Source: G963665185 sp963665185
GTDB taxonomy: Bacteria > Desulfobacterota > Desulfovibrionia > Desulfovibrionales > Desulfovibrionaceae
Length of the DNA stretch: 64,000 nt
Reading direction: 5' to 3'
NCBI GenBank assembly: GCA_963665185.2
Contig: CAXXPO010000014.1
Location: forward strand, 1 to 64,000
Part shown: positions 8,503 to 17,996 of the stretch, piece after piece
Numbering within the stretch: the stretch's first letter is position 1
How the letters are laid out: each line of letters opens with the position of its first letter
Program-made: the position numbers and the translations under genes
Notes under the pieces: generated by a model
Database searches by the model: none
The model's input: the letters and a program-made list of their open reading frames with translations, nothing else
Told to the model about the DNA's origin: nothing

Positions 8503-8539
8503 AAAAAAATCCCCCCGGACGGTGTCCGGGGGGATTTTT
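8503..8539. terminator. Bidirectional terminator between the pit and pho operons
   Basis: Arms 8505-8520 and 8524-8539 form a 16-bp perfect stem (AAAAATCCCCCCGGAC against its complement, loop GGT) with A and T tracts on both sides. It lies between the convergent ends of the DUF47 gene (8444) and phoU (8562) and can terminate both strands. Confidence 0.92.
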
Positions 8540-8561
8540 CGTTTCCGGTCGCGTCCGCTGC

Positions 8562-9230
8562 CTAGTACGGGCGGCAGGTCTGGCGGATGTCAATGCCCTT
8601 GATGATGAAGATGATGTTCTCGGCGATGTTCGTGGACAGGTCGCCGACCCGTTCCAGGCATTTGGCCGAAATGATGTTGTGCACGGCGCGTTCCACGGAA
8701 CGGCTCTCCTGGATCATGTACTCGATGTAGTGGGTCAGGATCTTCAGGTTCAGCGTGTCGGCCTTGGAGTCCATTTCGCAGACCTTCTGGGCCATGTCCG
8801 GGTCGCCCGCATTGAACGCGTCGATGACGATCTTGAGCATGGACTGTGCGGTCTTGGCCAGCTCGTCCATCAGTGGATTGTATGGAAGGGCCGGACGCTG
8901 GGAGAGCAGCAGGGCGCGTTCCGAGATGTTCACGGCCTGGTCGCCGATGCGCTCCATGTTGGATGCGATGTAGGTGCATCCCAGGACGAATCGCAGGTCG
9001 CGGGCCACGGGTTGGTCCAGGGCCATCAGCCTGAGGGCTTTCTCGTCGATGGTGTACTGGAGTTCGTTGATGTTGCAGTCGTTGTCGATGACCTCCTGGG
9101 CCATTTCCGTATTGCGGTCAACATAGGCCTGCAACGACATGCCGAGGGCCTTCTGGGTGGTGGCGGCCATCTCCAGCACCTTGAGGCGGAGCAGGTCGCA
9201 TTCCTGTTCGAGATGCAGTTTTGATTCCAT
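8562..9230 (-). CDS. phoU: Phosphate signalling protein PhoU
   Basis: A 222-residue protein with two three-helix PhoU repeats: ASNMERIGDQAVNISERA in the first and KCLERVGDLSTNIAENI in the second, both carrying the conserved acidic metal-binding pattern. PhoU relays the activity state of the Pst transporter to the PhoR kinase and restrains Pho induction in phosphate-rich cells. The ATG at 9230 is preferred over an upstream TTG because GGAGG lies 10 bp upstream of it. It is the last gene of phoB-phoR-pstB-phoU. Confidence 0.92.
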   Translation of the reverse strand: MESKLHLEQECDLLRLKVLEMAATTQKALGMSLQAYVDRNTEMAQEVIDNDCNINELQYTIDEKALRLMALDQPVARDLRFVLGCTYIASNMERIGDQAVNISERALLLSQRPALPYNPLMDELAKTAQSMLKIVIDAFNAGDPDMAQKVCEMDSKADTLNLKILTHYIEYMIQESRSVERAVHNIISAKCLERVGDLSTNIAENIIFIIKGIDIRQTCRPY

Positions 9231-9261
9231 GTTTTTCAATCCTCCGTCGTCGCATTATGGA

Positions 9262-10023
9262 TCAACCGAAACGTCCGGTGATGTAATCTTCCGTCTGTTT
9301 GTTCTTGGGCCGTGTGAACAGCGTTTCCGTCTTGTCCGTTTCAATGAGCTTGCCCATGTAGAAGAAGGCGGTGACGTCGGAGACACGTGCTGCCTGCTGC
9401 ATGCTGTGGGTAACTATGATGATGGTGAAGTTTTTCTTCAGTTCGAAGATGAGCTCTTCTATTTTCTGCGTGGCAATGGGGTCCAGGGCCGAGCATGGTT
9501 CGTCCATGAGCAGCACCTCGGGTTCCACGGCCATGGCACGGGCGATGCAAAGCCGCTGCTGCTGTCCGCCGGAAAGGCCGAGCGCGGATTCGTTGATGCG
9601 GTCCTTGACCTCGTCCCAGAGGGCCGCACCCTTGAGGCTCACTTCCACCCGTTCGGCAATGAGGTTCTGGTCGTTGATGCCGTTGACCCGCAACCCGTAG
9701 GCCACGTTTTCGAAGATGGTCTTCGGAAAGGGGTTGGGTTTCTGGAAGACCATGCCCACGCACCGGCGCAGTTCGACCACGTCCACCTTGCTGTCGTTGA
9801 CATCGCTTCCGTCCAGGGTCAGCGATCCTTCCACGCGGGTTCCGGGGATGAGGTCGTTCATGCGGTTCAGGCAGCGCAGGAACGTGCTTTTGCCGCAACC
9901 CGAAGGGCCGATAAGGGCCGTCACCTGATTTGCGTTGAAATCAAGGTCGATGGCATCCAGCGCTTTGAAATTGCCGTAGTAGAAATCCAGCTTCTGAGCG
10001 CACATCTTGATTTTTTGGCTCAT
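9262..10023 (-). CDS. pstB: Phosphate ABC transporter ATP-binding protein PstB
   Basis: A 253-residue ABC ATPase. Walker A is GPSGCGKST near residue 40, the signature LSGGQQQRLCIARA near 150, and Walker B LLMDEPCSALDP near 172. QKPNPFPKTIFENV after the Q-loop is characteristic of PstB. It would power high-affinity phosphate uptake through PstC and PstA and take part in signalling through PhoU. No pstS, pstC or pstA is present in this window, so the rest of the transporter must be encoded elsewhere. It lies 76 bp after phoR and 31 bp before phoU. Confidence 0.94.
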   Translation of the reverse strand: MSQKIKMCAQKLDFYYGNFKALDAIDLDFNANQVTALIGPSGCGKSTFLRCLNRMNDLIPGTRVEGSLTLDGSDVNDSKVDVVELRRCVGMVFQKPNPFPKTIFENVAYGLRVNGINDQNLIAERVEVSLKGAALWDEVKDRINESALGLSGGQQQRLCIARAMAVEPEVLLMDEPCSALDPIATQKIEELIFELKKNFTIIIVTHSMQQAARVSDVTAFFYMGKLIETDKTETLFTRPKNKQTEDYITGRFG

Positions 10024-10099
10024 GGATGTAGACCGTCCTTTCCCAGATGTTTTGTTGCCAGGAATATTTTTTTATCCTTTGCGACGAACCGCAGAACGT

Positions 10100-11932
10100 T
10101 CAATCCTGCGCACCTTTCGTTGCGGATGTGTTGCGTTTTGGTTTCATTAAGCTGAAGAAGAAAATAGTTCCCTTGTCGCTTTCTTCCGCCGGGCTTTGCA
10201 GCCAGATATCCCCGTGGTGCCCCTCGATGATGTGCTTGGTGATGGCCAGGCCCAGCCCGGAAGAACCGGGAAGCCGGTTTCTGTGCGATTCCAGGCGGTA
10301 GAACCTTTCGAATATCCGGTCCTGCTCGGCTGCGGGAATTCCGGGGCCGTTGTCCTGGACCCAGAGAACGACCTTTTCCTCCTGGGGCGTGGCTCCCACG
10401 TTGACGGTGGAATTTTCCGGACTGTACCGTATGGAGTTTTCGACCAGATTGCGGAAGACCTGCACCAGCCTGTCAAAGTCGGCCAGTACCCACAAGCCCC
10501 CCTCGGGGAGACGGTTGTTCAGGGTGATGTTCCGGTCGTCGGCCAGGGGCTGGCATTCCCGGAACGCGGAGGTGACGGCTGCCGAGGCATCGACCTTGCG
10601 GATTTCGAGCTTCTGCCTGCCTGCCTCGAACCGGGAAAGGCTGAGCAGGTCGCCCACGATTTTCGTCATGTGGTTGGCGTTCTTGAGGATGACTTCAAGA
10701 AATCTGGCCGCGGCTTTGGACGTGCCGGACTCATTGTCCAGCAGGGTTTCGGCATACCCCTTGATGGACGTCAGCGGGGTACGCAACTCGTGCGACACGT
10801 TGGCCACGAAATCGCGGCGAACGCGCTCCAGATGTTTGAGCTGGCTGATGTCGTGAAACACGACCACGGCTCCCAGTTCGGTTTCCGCCTTTTTCAGGCC
10901 CACGATGCTCACATCGTAGACGTGGCCGCTGTCCGGTTCTATCTGGAGGGACTGCATCCGCGAGCCGGTGGAGCCTTCTTCGGACAGGGCCATGTCGCAC
11001 CCCTGTTGCAGGCTGGAGTCCACGATGACCTCGATGGGTTTCTTGCCCCTGCCGTCCGCTATTTTGGGAAAAATGCCCTGCATGGCCTTGTTGAAGGAGC
11101 GGATGCGTCCGGCGGTGTCCAGCACCATGACGCCTTCCTTCATGCTTTCCAGGATGCCTTCGAGCTGCTGGTTCTGCTCGGTGATGGTCTGGATCTGCCC
11201 CCGTATGCTCTGCGCCATGCGGTTGATGGAGCGGGCCAGCGGTGAAAATTCCCGTCCCGGATAGAACAGCATGCGCCGGTTGTAGTCGCCCTCGCCTATG
11301 GCGGTGGCGATGTCGGTCATGTTCTGAATCTGCCGCCCGAGATAGCGGGTGATGATCCAGCACAGGGGCACGGCCAGGAAGAACGTCAGGGTGACGCCTA
11401 TGAGGATGTTGCCGATGAGCCGGTCCTTGCGGTCCATGAGGGTCGCCACGGGCATGGCGATGCGCAGGACGCCGGAAGGCAGGTTGCTGGCCGGGGAAAT
11501 CCTGTCCGCAATGTAGATGAGGCGAGTACCCAGGGTGTCGCTGTAGCGGGAACTCAGCCCCATTTTCCCGGACATGGCCGAGATTATTTCCGGGCGGTGG
11601 GCATGGTTGTCCATGTTGTCGAGATCCCGATACAGCACGTCGGAGTCGGCGACGACCTTGCCGGTGGTGGCGATGTAGGTCAGCCTGACATTGAGATCCG
11701 TGCCCACGACCTTGAACCACTGGTTCAGGGCTTCCGCATCCTTGAAGGCGATGTCCTGTTCAAGCATGCGGCCCACAAGCCTGATCAGGCGTCGGGCATC
11801 GGTTTCGCTTTCCACCTGGAGGTCCTGGCTGACGACATGGCCGGAATACCACATGGGCAACGCCAGCGATATGACGATGAGCAGGAGGAAGCTCCAGAGG
11901 AGCCGTGCCCTGAACGAGATGTTTTTTACCAT
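10100..11932 (-). CDS. phoR: Phosphate-regulon sensor histidine kinase PhoR
   Basis: A 610-residue membrane kinase: first transmembrane helix about 10-30, a periplasmic domain of about 140 residues, second helix about 175-200, HAMP, a PAS domain about 260-370, then HisKA with NVSHELRTPLTSIKGY (phosphorylated His near 390) and HATPase_c with DNGPGIP and GLGLAITKHI. Unlike E. coli PhoR it has a sizeable periplasmic domain, as in Bacillus PhoR. It starts 6 bp after phoB stops and shares its operon with pstB and phoU, so its partner is PhoB. Confidence 0.9.
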   Translation of the reverse strand: MVKNISFRARLLWSFLLLIVISLALPMWYSGHVVSQDLQVESETDARRLIRLVGRMLEQDIAFKDAEALNQWFKVVGTDLNVRLTYIATTGKVVADSDVLYRDLDNMDNHAHRPEIISAMSGKMGLSSRYSDTLGTRLIYIADRISPASNLPSGVLRIAMPVATLMDRKDRLIGNILIGVTLTFFLAVPLCWIITRYLGRQIQNMTDIATAIGEGDYNRRMLFYPGREFSPLARSINRMAQSIRGQIQTITEQNQQLEGILESMKEGVMVLDTAGRIRSFNKAMQGIFPKIADGRGKKPIEVIVDSSLQQGCDMALSEEGSTGSRMQSLQIEPDSGHVYDVSIVGLKKAETELGAVVVFHDISQLKHLERVRRDFVANVSHELRTPLTSIKGYAETLLDNESGTSKAAARFLEVILKNANHMTKIVGDLLSLSRFEAGRQKLEIRKVDASAAVTSAFRECQPLADDRNITLNNRLPEGGLWVLADFDRLVQVFRNLVENSIRYSPENSTVNVGATPQEEKVVLWVQDNGPGIPAAEQDRIFERFYRLESHRNRLPGSSGLGLAITKHIIEGHHGDIWLQSPAEESDKGTIFFFSLMKPKRNTSATKGAQD

Positions 11933-11938
11933 GACGGA

Positions 11939-12622
11939 TCAGCCCCGGAAGCGGTATCCGACACCCCGCACGGTTTCCACGAACTTGCAGTACTGGCCGA
12001 TCTTCTGGCGCAATCGGCGGACATGGGTATCCACTGTGCGGGCATAGCCGTCGAACTCGTACCCCCAGACCGAATTGAGCAGCTGGTCGCGGGTCTGCAC
12101 CCGTCCCTGGCTGCGGATGAGTTCGGAAAGCAGCTTGAACTCCGTGGCGGTAAGCTGGACCTCTTCGGCATCCACTTCCACCTTGTGCGCGTCCAGGTCC
12201 ACGGCCAGTCCTTCCTGCTTCCAGACCTGTCTGGAGGCTTCCGTGGGCGTGTTGCGACGCAGGATGGCCTTGATGCGCAGGATGACTTCGCGCGGGCTGA
12301 AAGGTTTGACCACGTAATCGTCCGCGCCCAGTTCCAGCCCGACGATGCGGTCCACTTCCTCGCCCCTGGCGGTCAGGATGATGATGGGCGCGGCAGCGGT
12401 TTCCGGCATCTTTTTCAGCTCCTTGCAGACTTCAAAGCCGTCCATTCCCGGAAGCATGAGATCGAGCAGGATGAGGTCGGGATTGTGCTGGCGGGCCTTG
12501 GCCAGGGCGGTTGCGCCATCGGCGGCCACCACCGGATGGTATCCCGCCGCCTCCACGTTATATTCCAAAAGACCCAGAATATCCTCGTCGTCTTCGACTA
12601 TAAGAACGGTTTCCTTGGGCAT
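11939..12622 (-). CDS. phoB: Phosphate-regulon response regulator PhoB
   Basis: A 227-residue OmpR/PhoB-type regulator. The receiver domain has LIVEDDEDI, the phospho-acceptor Asp in LILLDLMLPGMDG near residue 53, and the Lys of DDYVVKPFS. The C-terminal winged helix ends with a VDTHVRRLRQKIG recognition segment. Start at 12622 was chosen because GGGAGA precedes it at good distance; an upstream in-frame start lacks one. A near-perfect 7-4-7 direct repeat lies 64 bp upstream, suggesting autoregulation. The name rests on the pst/phoU context as well as on the domains. Confidence 0.92.
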   Translation of the reverse strand: MPKETVLIVEDDEDILGLLEYNVEAAGYHPVVAADGATALAKARQHNPDLILLDLMLPGMDGFEVCKELKKMPETAAAPIIILTARGEEVDRIVGLELGADDYVVKPFSPREVILRIKAILRRNTPTEASRQVWKQEGLAVDLDAHKVEVDAEEVQLTATEFKLLSELIRSQGRVQTRDQLLNSVWGYEFDGYARTVDTHVRRLRQKIGQYCKFVETVRGVGYRFRG

Positions 12623-12663
12623 TATTATCTCCCTAGTTTTGGAGTATTCCATCCCACGGTCAC

Positions 12664-12703
12664 ATTACGGTTTGACGAATCAATTGTTACGATTGCGTTA
12701 CAA
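12664..12703 (-). promoter_or_regulatory. Candidate Pho box upstream of phoB
   Basis: GTTACGA (12686-12692), TTGC, GTTACAA (12697-12703) form two 7-bp direct repeats with a 4-bp spacer. A further ATTACGG at 12664 is in the same 11-bp phase. The central 16 bp differ by one base from the site near pit at 6391, too close to be chance in intergenic DNA. The strand given is that of the regulated gene; the repeats read on the plus strand. Confidence 0.6.
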
Positions 12704-13146
12704 AAAGCCCTAACCCACGGAAAACAAAGGCTGTGTTGCAAAAATCGTCTTGTCACATACGGGTAACATGAAGACGGGCGCGATGCCATTGCCCAGGTTC
12801 CCGCTGTGGGCAGGGAAAAAACTCCATGCAGCGTCCAGGCGCAGGCAATACGCCATTTGGTACAGGTTTTGAAAATCAGCTTGTTGCCGCGACATTTTTT
12901 CGCAAGACGTTCCATGTACCATATAATGATAAAACAAGGCCTCGGTGTTTGGAACGTCTTTTTCCGTACGGAGCTGGCAGCCTTTCCGCGGTTGTCGTTC
13001 CCCGGCCCCTTCCGGAGAAAAAAGTCAAAAAATCATATTGCTTTTGAAAAGGAAACATTACGATTGAGGTGCTGGAAATCTTCGGATTTTTTTCGGAGGT
13101 GTTTTTTTGGGGCATTGGCCGCAAGTGGATCGAAAAGGTGAGCAAC
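12704..13146. other. Intergenic stretch without a recognised gene
   Basis: This gap between the divergent phoB and the hybrid kinase gene contains no convincing coding frame. It holds a second, weaker 7-4-7 pattern on the minus strand (GTTACCC, GTAT, GTGACAA; 12750-12767) and AT-rich patches near 12895-12940 and 13020-13060 that could be promoters. Nothing else stood out. Confidence 0.5.
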
Positions 13147-15771
13147 ATGATGTCCGTCCTGCCTGACAAACAATCGGAACGACGGTGGCCGCATCGCATC
13201 TTCCGCTGGGGCATCTGTCTTGCCGTGCTGCTTCTGTTGGCGGGGGCGGGATGCGGCGGGGAGGAGCAGGTCCGCAAGGCCCGTCTGACCCCGCAGGAAC
13301 GCCAGTGGCTGGACAGCCATGCCGAGGAACTGATCGTTCTTTTTGACCGCAGATTTCCACCGATTGAATTTCTCAATGAAAAGAACAACTTCGACGGCCT
13401 GACCAGGGATCTCTTCCGAATGATCGAGGAGTCCCTGGACATTCGTTTCGTGTACAGGCCCGCCAAGGACTGGTCCAGCCTGCTGGACGATATCCGCAAC
13501 GGCCGCGCCGCCATCGCCCCGACCATCGTGGACAACCCGGACCGGCGGGCCTTTCTCGATTTCACCCGTCCGTACATAACGGTGCCGCTGGTCATCATCA
13601 CGGCCAAGAGTTTTCATGGCGGAAACGACATGGAAAATCTGCGGGGCCGCAAGGTGGCGGTCATCAATGACTACACCGCGGAAAAATACGTGCGGGAAAA
13701 TTACGAGGGACAGTTCGACATCGTCGAAGTGCCCAATATCCAGGCCGGGCTTCGCGACGTGTCCTTCGGCGTGGTCGACGCGCTTGTGGATAACCTGGCG
13801 GTGGCCGCATACTACATCGAGGACGAGGGGTTGCCCAACCTGAAGGTGGCGGGCAATGCCGGGTTCGAATACCCCCTGGCCATAGGTTCCCGCAAGGACT
13901 GGCCCCTTCTCGGGGCTATCCTGCAAAAGGCCCTGGACAGTATCCCGGAGTCCCGCATCCGGAGTGTCACCCGCAAGTGGATCGCCCTCGATCTGGAGGG
14001 GCGGTTCATTTCCGACTGGATCGTGGGATTGGCTGCGGGGCTTTTGCTGGCTTTGGCGGCAGGAGCCGTGGTCACCGGGCTTTTCAACCTGGTCTTGCAG
14101 CGTAAGGTTGCCTGGCGCACGGAAGTGCTGCACCGGGAGCTGGAGGAACGCAAGAGAACCCAGGAGGCATTGCGTCTGGCCGAAGAACGGTACCGGGGGA
14201 TGTTCATGAATTCCCCGGTGGGAGTCTTTCGCATGACGCCCCGGGGACGGATCAAGGATATCAACCCGGCGCTGTGCAGCATGCTGGGATATCCTTCCCG
14301 GCGGGACGCCCTGGATGCGTTGCGCCTGTCAGGACTGAACATGCACTTTCTGCAGGAAGGATACGGAGAGCTTCTGGCCGAAGTCATGGCCCGTCGGGAT
14401 GTGACGGTGCGCGAACTCGATCTTGCCCGGATTTCCGGCCATGTCTTCATGGCCCGCCTGTGGCTTCAGACCGTTCGGGACATGCGCGGGCAGGTCATGT
14501 ACATTGACGGGCTTGCCGAGGACATCACCGAACAGTACAGAAACGAGCAGGAACTCATTCAGGCCAGGGATGCCGCGGAATCCGCCAACCGCAGCAAGGG
14601 GGAGTTCCTGGCAAACATGAGCCACGAAATCCGCACGCCGCTCAACGGCATGTTCGGCATGCTCCAGTTGCTGGAGATGACCGAGCTTGACGAGAGCCAG
14701 AGGCGTTACGTGGACATGGCGCGCACCACGGGCAGGAACCTGTTGGCCATTCTGTCCGATATTCTTGATTTTTCGCGTATGGATGCGGGATGGTTGCACA
14801 TTGAAGAGGCACCTTTCAAGGTCCGGGACGTCGTTGTTTCGGCAGCCGAGACCTTTGCCGTGCAGGCTGCCGAGGCAAAACTCAAAATAACCTGGGCATT
14901 GGACCGGACCGTCCCGGACGTGGTGCAGGGGGATGCAAGCCGTCTGCGGCAGGTTCTTTTCAATCTTGTGGGCAATGCGGTCAAGTTTTCGGAAAAGGGG
15001 ACCATCGGCATTGAGGCGTTCATGCTGCCGTATGGCCGGAGGAACAACCGGGTTCTGCTTTGCTTCAGAGTGAGCGACCAGGGCGTGGGCATTCCCGACG
15101 GCAAGGTGCAGGATGTCTTCATGCCCTTCAACCAGGGGGACATTTCCTACCGCAAGGCATATCAGGGCACAGGTTTGGGACTTGGCATCGTGCGCAAGCT
15201 GGTGGAACTGATGGGCGGCACCATTGCCGTCGATTCAGAGGAGGGACGGGGGACAAGCGTGTATTTCACCATCCGGGTCAAACTTGCGGAACAGCCGCGG
15301 GAATCAGCCGACCCGGAATCCGCTTCCGGCGATGCTCAGGGACCGGCTTCTGAGTTGCGGGCCGATGCGTCCGGTTCGGAAAGAAGCGGGGTGAGAAGCG
15401 TCATTGTGGCGGAGGACGACGCCGCAAGCCTGCAATCCCTGACCGATTATCTTGAGCAGAAGGGGTACACCGTGCACGGGGCGCGCAACGGCCGCGAAGT
15501 GTTGAAGCTTCTGGAGGCGCACCCGGCCGACTGCATCCTCATGGACGTGCAGATGCCGCTCATGAGCGGGCTTGACGCAACCCTGGCCATTCGTTCGACA
15601 AAAGAACTGGGGGAAAAATCCAGGATTCCCATCATTGCCATCACGGCCTATGCCATGGCGCAGGACAGGGAAAAACTCATGCGCGCAGGTATGGACGAAT
15701 ATCTGGCCAAGCCCGTCGATCTGGATGCTCTGTCCAGAACCGTGGACAGGGTCATAGCGGCTTCGGCCTGA
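13147..15771 (+). CDS. Hybrid sensor histidine kinase with periplasmic solute-binding domain
   Basis: About 874 residues. A signal/anchor segment near 20-40 ends in GAGCGG, possibly a lipobox-like site. It is followed by a type 3 extracellular solute-binding domain (about 55-280), a transmembrane helix (about 298-320), a PAS domain (about 350-465), HisKA with NMSHEIRTPLNGMFGML (His near 493), HATPase_c (VGIPDGKVQD and GTGLGLGIV), and a C-terminal receiver with DCILMDVQMPLMSG. Such kinases sense a ligand bound in the periplasm and pass the phosphate to their own receiver. The start at 13147 (ATGATG, preceded by AAGGTGAG) is preferred to a GTG 78 bp upstream. No output regulator is adjacent. 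Confidence 0.85.
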   Translation: MMSVLPDKQSERRWPHRIFRWGICLAVLLLLAGAGCGGEEQVRKARLTPQERQWLDSHAEELIVLFDRRFPPIEFLNEKNNFDGLTRDLFRMIEESLDIRFVYRPAKDWSSLLDDIRNGRAAIAPTIVDNPDRRAFLDFTRPYITVPLVIITAKSFHGGNDMENLRGRKVAVINDYTAEKYVRENYEGQFDIVEVPNIQAGLRDVSFGVVDALVDNLAVAAYYIEDEGLPNLKVAGNAGFEYPLAIGSRKDWPLLGAILQKALDSIPESRIRSVTRKWIALDLEGRFISDWIVGLAAGLLLALAAGAVVTGLFNLVLQRKVAWRTEVLHRELEERKRTQEALRLAEERYRGMFMNSPVGVFRMTPRGRIKDINPALCSMLGYPSRRDALDALRLSGLNMHFLQEGYGELLAEVMARRDVTVRELDLARISGHVFMARLWLQTVRDMRGQVMYIDGLAEDITEQYRNEQELIQARDAAESANRSKGEFLANMSHEIRTPLNGMFGMLQLLEMTELDESQRRYVDMARTTGRNLLAILSDILDFSRMDAGWLHIEEAPFKVRDVVVSAAETFAVQAAEAKLKITWALDRTVPDVVQGDASRLRQVLFNLVGNAVKFSEKGTIGIEAFMLPYGRRNNRVLLCFRVSDQGVGIPDGKVQDVFMPFNQGDISYRKAYQGTGLGLGIVRKLVELMGGTIAVDSEEGRGTSVYFTIRVKLAEQPRESADPESASGDAQGPASELRADASGSERSGVRSVIVAEDDAASLQSLTDYLEQKGYTVHGARNGREVLKLLEAHPADCILMDVQMPLMSGLDATLAIRSTKELGEKSRIPIIAITAYAMAQDREKLMRAGMDEYLAKPVDLDALSRTVDRVIAASA

Positions 15772-15939
15772 TCCATCCGCATTTCTTTCTTGCAGCCGCA
15801 GGGCGGAGAGTCCGTCTTTCCATTGACCGCACCGCGCAATGTTGTATGATTCAGCAGGTACATCTGGTTTCTTTTTCCAGATTCCGGCAGGTTGTCGCTA
15901 ACAGCCTGTGCAGCGCATCCATCCCAAGGAGTCGAGACA

Positions 15940-16683
15940 ATGGAAAGCAAAGGAACCCGCGAGGGCCTGTTTTTTCTGGGATTGTTCCTGGCCGCGGCCA
16001 TAGTGTACGCCGCCTGGACAGCTTCGGACACCATCTTGCAGGTCAAGGCGCAGGAAAACACCATCAATGTGAAAGGCGTGGCGGAAAAAATCGTCCGGGC
16101 GGACAAGGGCGTCTGGAGCACAACGGTGCGTACCCGCGGGAACGACATCAAATCCGCCTACGCGGCCCTGACCGCGGATATGGACAAGGTGCTGGCGTTT
16201 CTGAAGGCGTCGGCCGTTCCCGATGAATGGGTCAGCGTTTCCCCGGTACGGACCATGTCCATCAACGTCTACGACCAGCAGGGCCGTTCCACAGGGAAAA
16301 TCGCCGGCTATGAGATGGAGCAGGACCTGAACGTGGCCTCCGGCAAGGTCGAGGTCGTTCAGAGCATTGCCCAGAAAAGCTCGAAGATCATCAGTCAAGG
16401 CGTGGATCTCATGGCCCGGTCCCCTGAATATTTCTGCTCCGACCTGACCAGCGTGAAGAATGAGCTTATCGGTGAAGCCACGCGCAACGCCCGCGAACGG
16501 GCCGAGCAGTTCGCCGCGGGCAGCGGACTCAAGGTGGGACGCATCAAGTCGGCCCGGCAGGGCGTGTTCCAGATCACTCCGCCCGATTCCGTGGATGTGG
16601 CGGGCTACGGCGTATACGACACGTCCACCATCGAAAAGAAGGTCAGCTCCGTGGTCACGGTGGATTTCACCATGACGCAGTAG
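15940..16683 (+). CDS. SIMPL (DUF541) domain protein, membrane-anchored
   Basis: A 247-residue protein with one N-terminal hydrophobic helix (residues about 8-30) and a periplasmic SIMPL domain: INVKGVAEKIVRADKGVW at its start and VVTVDFTM at its end, alternating helix and strand between. SIMPL proteins are widespread, oligomeric, and of unclear role, sometimes tied to oxidative stress. The ATG at 15940 has AAGGAG 9 bp upstream; longer frames do not. The 168 bp before it show no other feature. It precedes the SLC13-type permease by 13 bp. Confidence 0.82.
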   Translation: MESKGTREGLFFLGLFLAAAIVYAAWTASDTILQVKAQENTINVKGVAEKIVRADKGVWSTTVRTRGNDIKSAYAALTADMDKVLAFLKASAVPDEWVSVSPVRTMSINVYDQQGRSTGKIAGYEMEQDLNVASGKVEVVQSIAQKSSKIISQGVDLMARSPEYFCSDLTSVKNELIGEATRNARERAEQFAAGSGLKVGRIKSARQGVFQITPPDSVDVAGYGVYDTSTIEKKVSSVVTVDFTMTQ

Positions 16684-16696
16684 CCCTGCGGCGGTA

Positions 16697-17986
16697 ATGC
16701 TTTTTTTCCGGGATGTCGTCTGCGGCATGCTGTATGCCCGTCTGCCATTGGTTTGCCTTTTCGCGGGCGGGTATCTGGTCTACCGGCTGGTGGCGGTCCA
16801 TGACCTGACCGGTCACATCGTGCCGCGCCTGTTCGGGCGCGCCGCAGGAAAGCGGGACCGGCCCGGACGCACCCTTTGGGTGTTGCTTCTGGCTCCGGCC
16901 CTGCTTTCCCTGTTTCTGCCCAATGCCATCAGCGTGCTGGCCCTGCTGCCGCTGGCCAGATCCGTGCGGGACGGGGGGGCAATTTCCCCCGCCTCCAGCG
17001 AATCCGCCGCTTCTGCTTTTTCCCTTTCTCCGCCCCAATCCCGCAACGCCGCCACCCTGGCCTGTCTGTGCATCATCTGGGGCGCAAACATCGGCGGCAT
17101 GGGGTCGCTCATCGGCAGTCCGGCCAACCTGCTGCTCCTGGCTGCCCTGGATGTCTTCCAGCTTCCCCAGTCCGACCGGATTACATTCGGCAACTGGTTT
17201 GTCTGGAGCCTGCCCCTGGTCGCCATGCTGCTTTGCATTGCCTGGTTGTGCGCCCGGTACGTGGCCGTGCCGCTGTGTTCCGTGAAAAACATTGGTTCGC
17301 TCGCCTCGTTGCGACGTCCTTCCTGTTCGCCTGCCCAGCGTCGTGCCTTTGCAGCTGTGGGCGCGTTTCTGGTTTTCTGGTGTCTGGACAGTTTGGCAGT
17401 GGCCCTGCATTTTTTGCCGTCCCTGGCGCGTGTCGCCGTTTCCGTGGGCTTCACAGCCGGTTTTGTCGGCCTGTGTTTCGTCTCCTTTTCCGGTTTTCGC
17501 CTGCTGCGGCCCAGGGATTGTATCAGCGGCCTGCCCGTTCGCGGTCTGTTTTTCCTGGCGGTCGTCCTGGCCCTCATGGCCGTGGTGCAGATTTCCGGCC
17601 TTGCCGATGCAACGGCCCGGACTCTGCAAGCCCGGGCCGTTGGTCTGCCTCCGTATGTCCTGATTCTGGCATTGTGCCTGTGCGTCATGTTCCTTACCGA
17701 GGCCTTTTCCAACACCATTGTGGCCACGGCCTTTTTCGGCCTTGCCGCGGCCCTGGGGGCAACCTTTCCGGGCGGGCCGCTGCCGCTCATGCTGGCCGTG
17801 TCCTGCGCCTCCACCTGCGCATTCATGACGCCCATTGCCACGCCGGCCAATGCCCTGGCCTTCGGCGAAATGCGAGGGGCGCGGCTGCCCGTCCTGCTGG
17901 TCTCGGGGCTGCTGCTCAATATCCTGGCCGCAGTGGCCATAAGCATCTGGCTGCCCCTGGTCGTGCCTCTGGTATACGGTGGATAG
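16697..17986 (+). CDS. SLC13/DASS-type anion permease
   Basis: A 429-residue, very hydrophobic protein with about ten transmembrane segments. Two loops match the duplicated substrate and sodium sites of the divalent anion:sodium symporters: WGANIGGMGSLIGSPANLL near 130 and STCAFMTPIATPANALAFGE near 375 (compare SNT and SPTNG-type loops of the family). The substrate (dicarboxylate, sulfate or another anion) cannot be told from sequence. It lies 13 bp after the SIMPL gene, so the two may be co-transcribed. Its stop is only 10 bp from the convergent stop of the first phage-like gene. Confidence 0.75.
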   Translation: MLFFRDVVCGMLYARLPLVCLFAGGYLVYRLVAVHDLTGHIVPRLFGRAAGKRDRPGRTLWVLLLAPALLSLFLPNAISVLALLPLARSVRDGGAISPASSESAASAFSLSPPQSRNAATLACLCIIWGANIGGMGSLIGSPANLLLLAALDVFQLPQSDRITFGNWFVWSLPLVAMLLCIAWLCARYVAVPLCSVKNIGSLASLRRPSCSPAQRRAFAAVGAFLVFWCLDSLAVALHFLPSLARVAVSVGFTAGFVGLCFVSFSGFRLLRPRDCISGLPVRGLFFLAVVLALMAVVQISGLADATARTLQARAVGLPPYVLILALCLCVMFLTEAFSNTIVATAFFGLAAALGATFPGGPLPLMLAVSCASTCAFMTPIATPANALAFGEMRGARLPVLLVSGLLLNILAAVAISIWLPLVVPLVYGG

Positions 17987-17996
17987 CCCACTCGCA

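Noticed and set aside
12750..12767. Further 7-4-7 repeat upstream of the hybrid kinase
   Set aside because: GTTACCC-GTAT-GTGACAA has the right spacing but the two halves differ, so it was not called as a Pho box.
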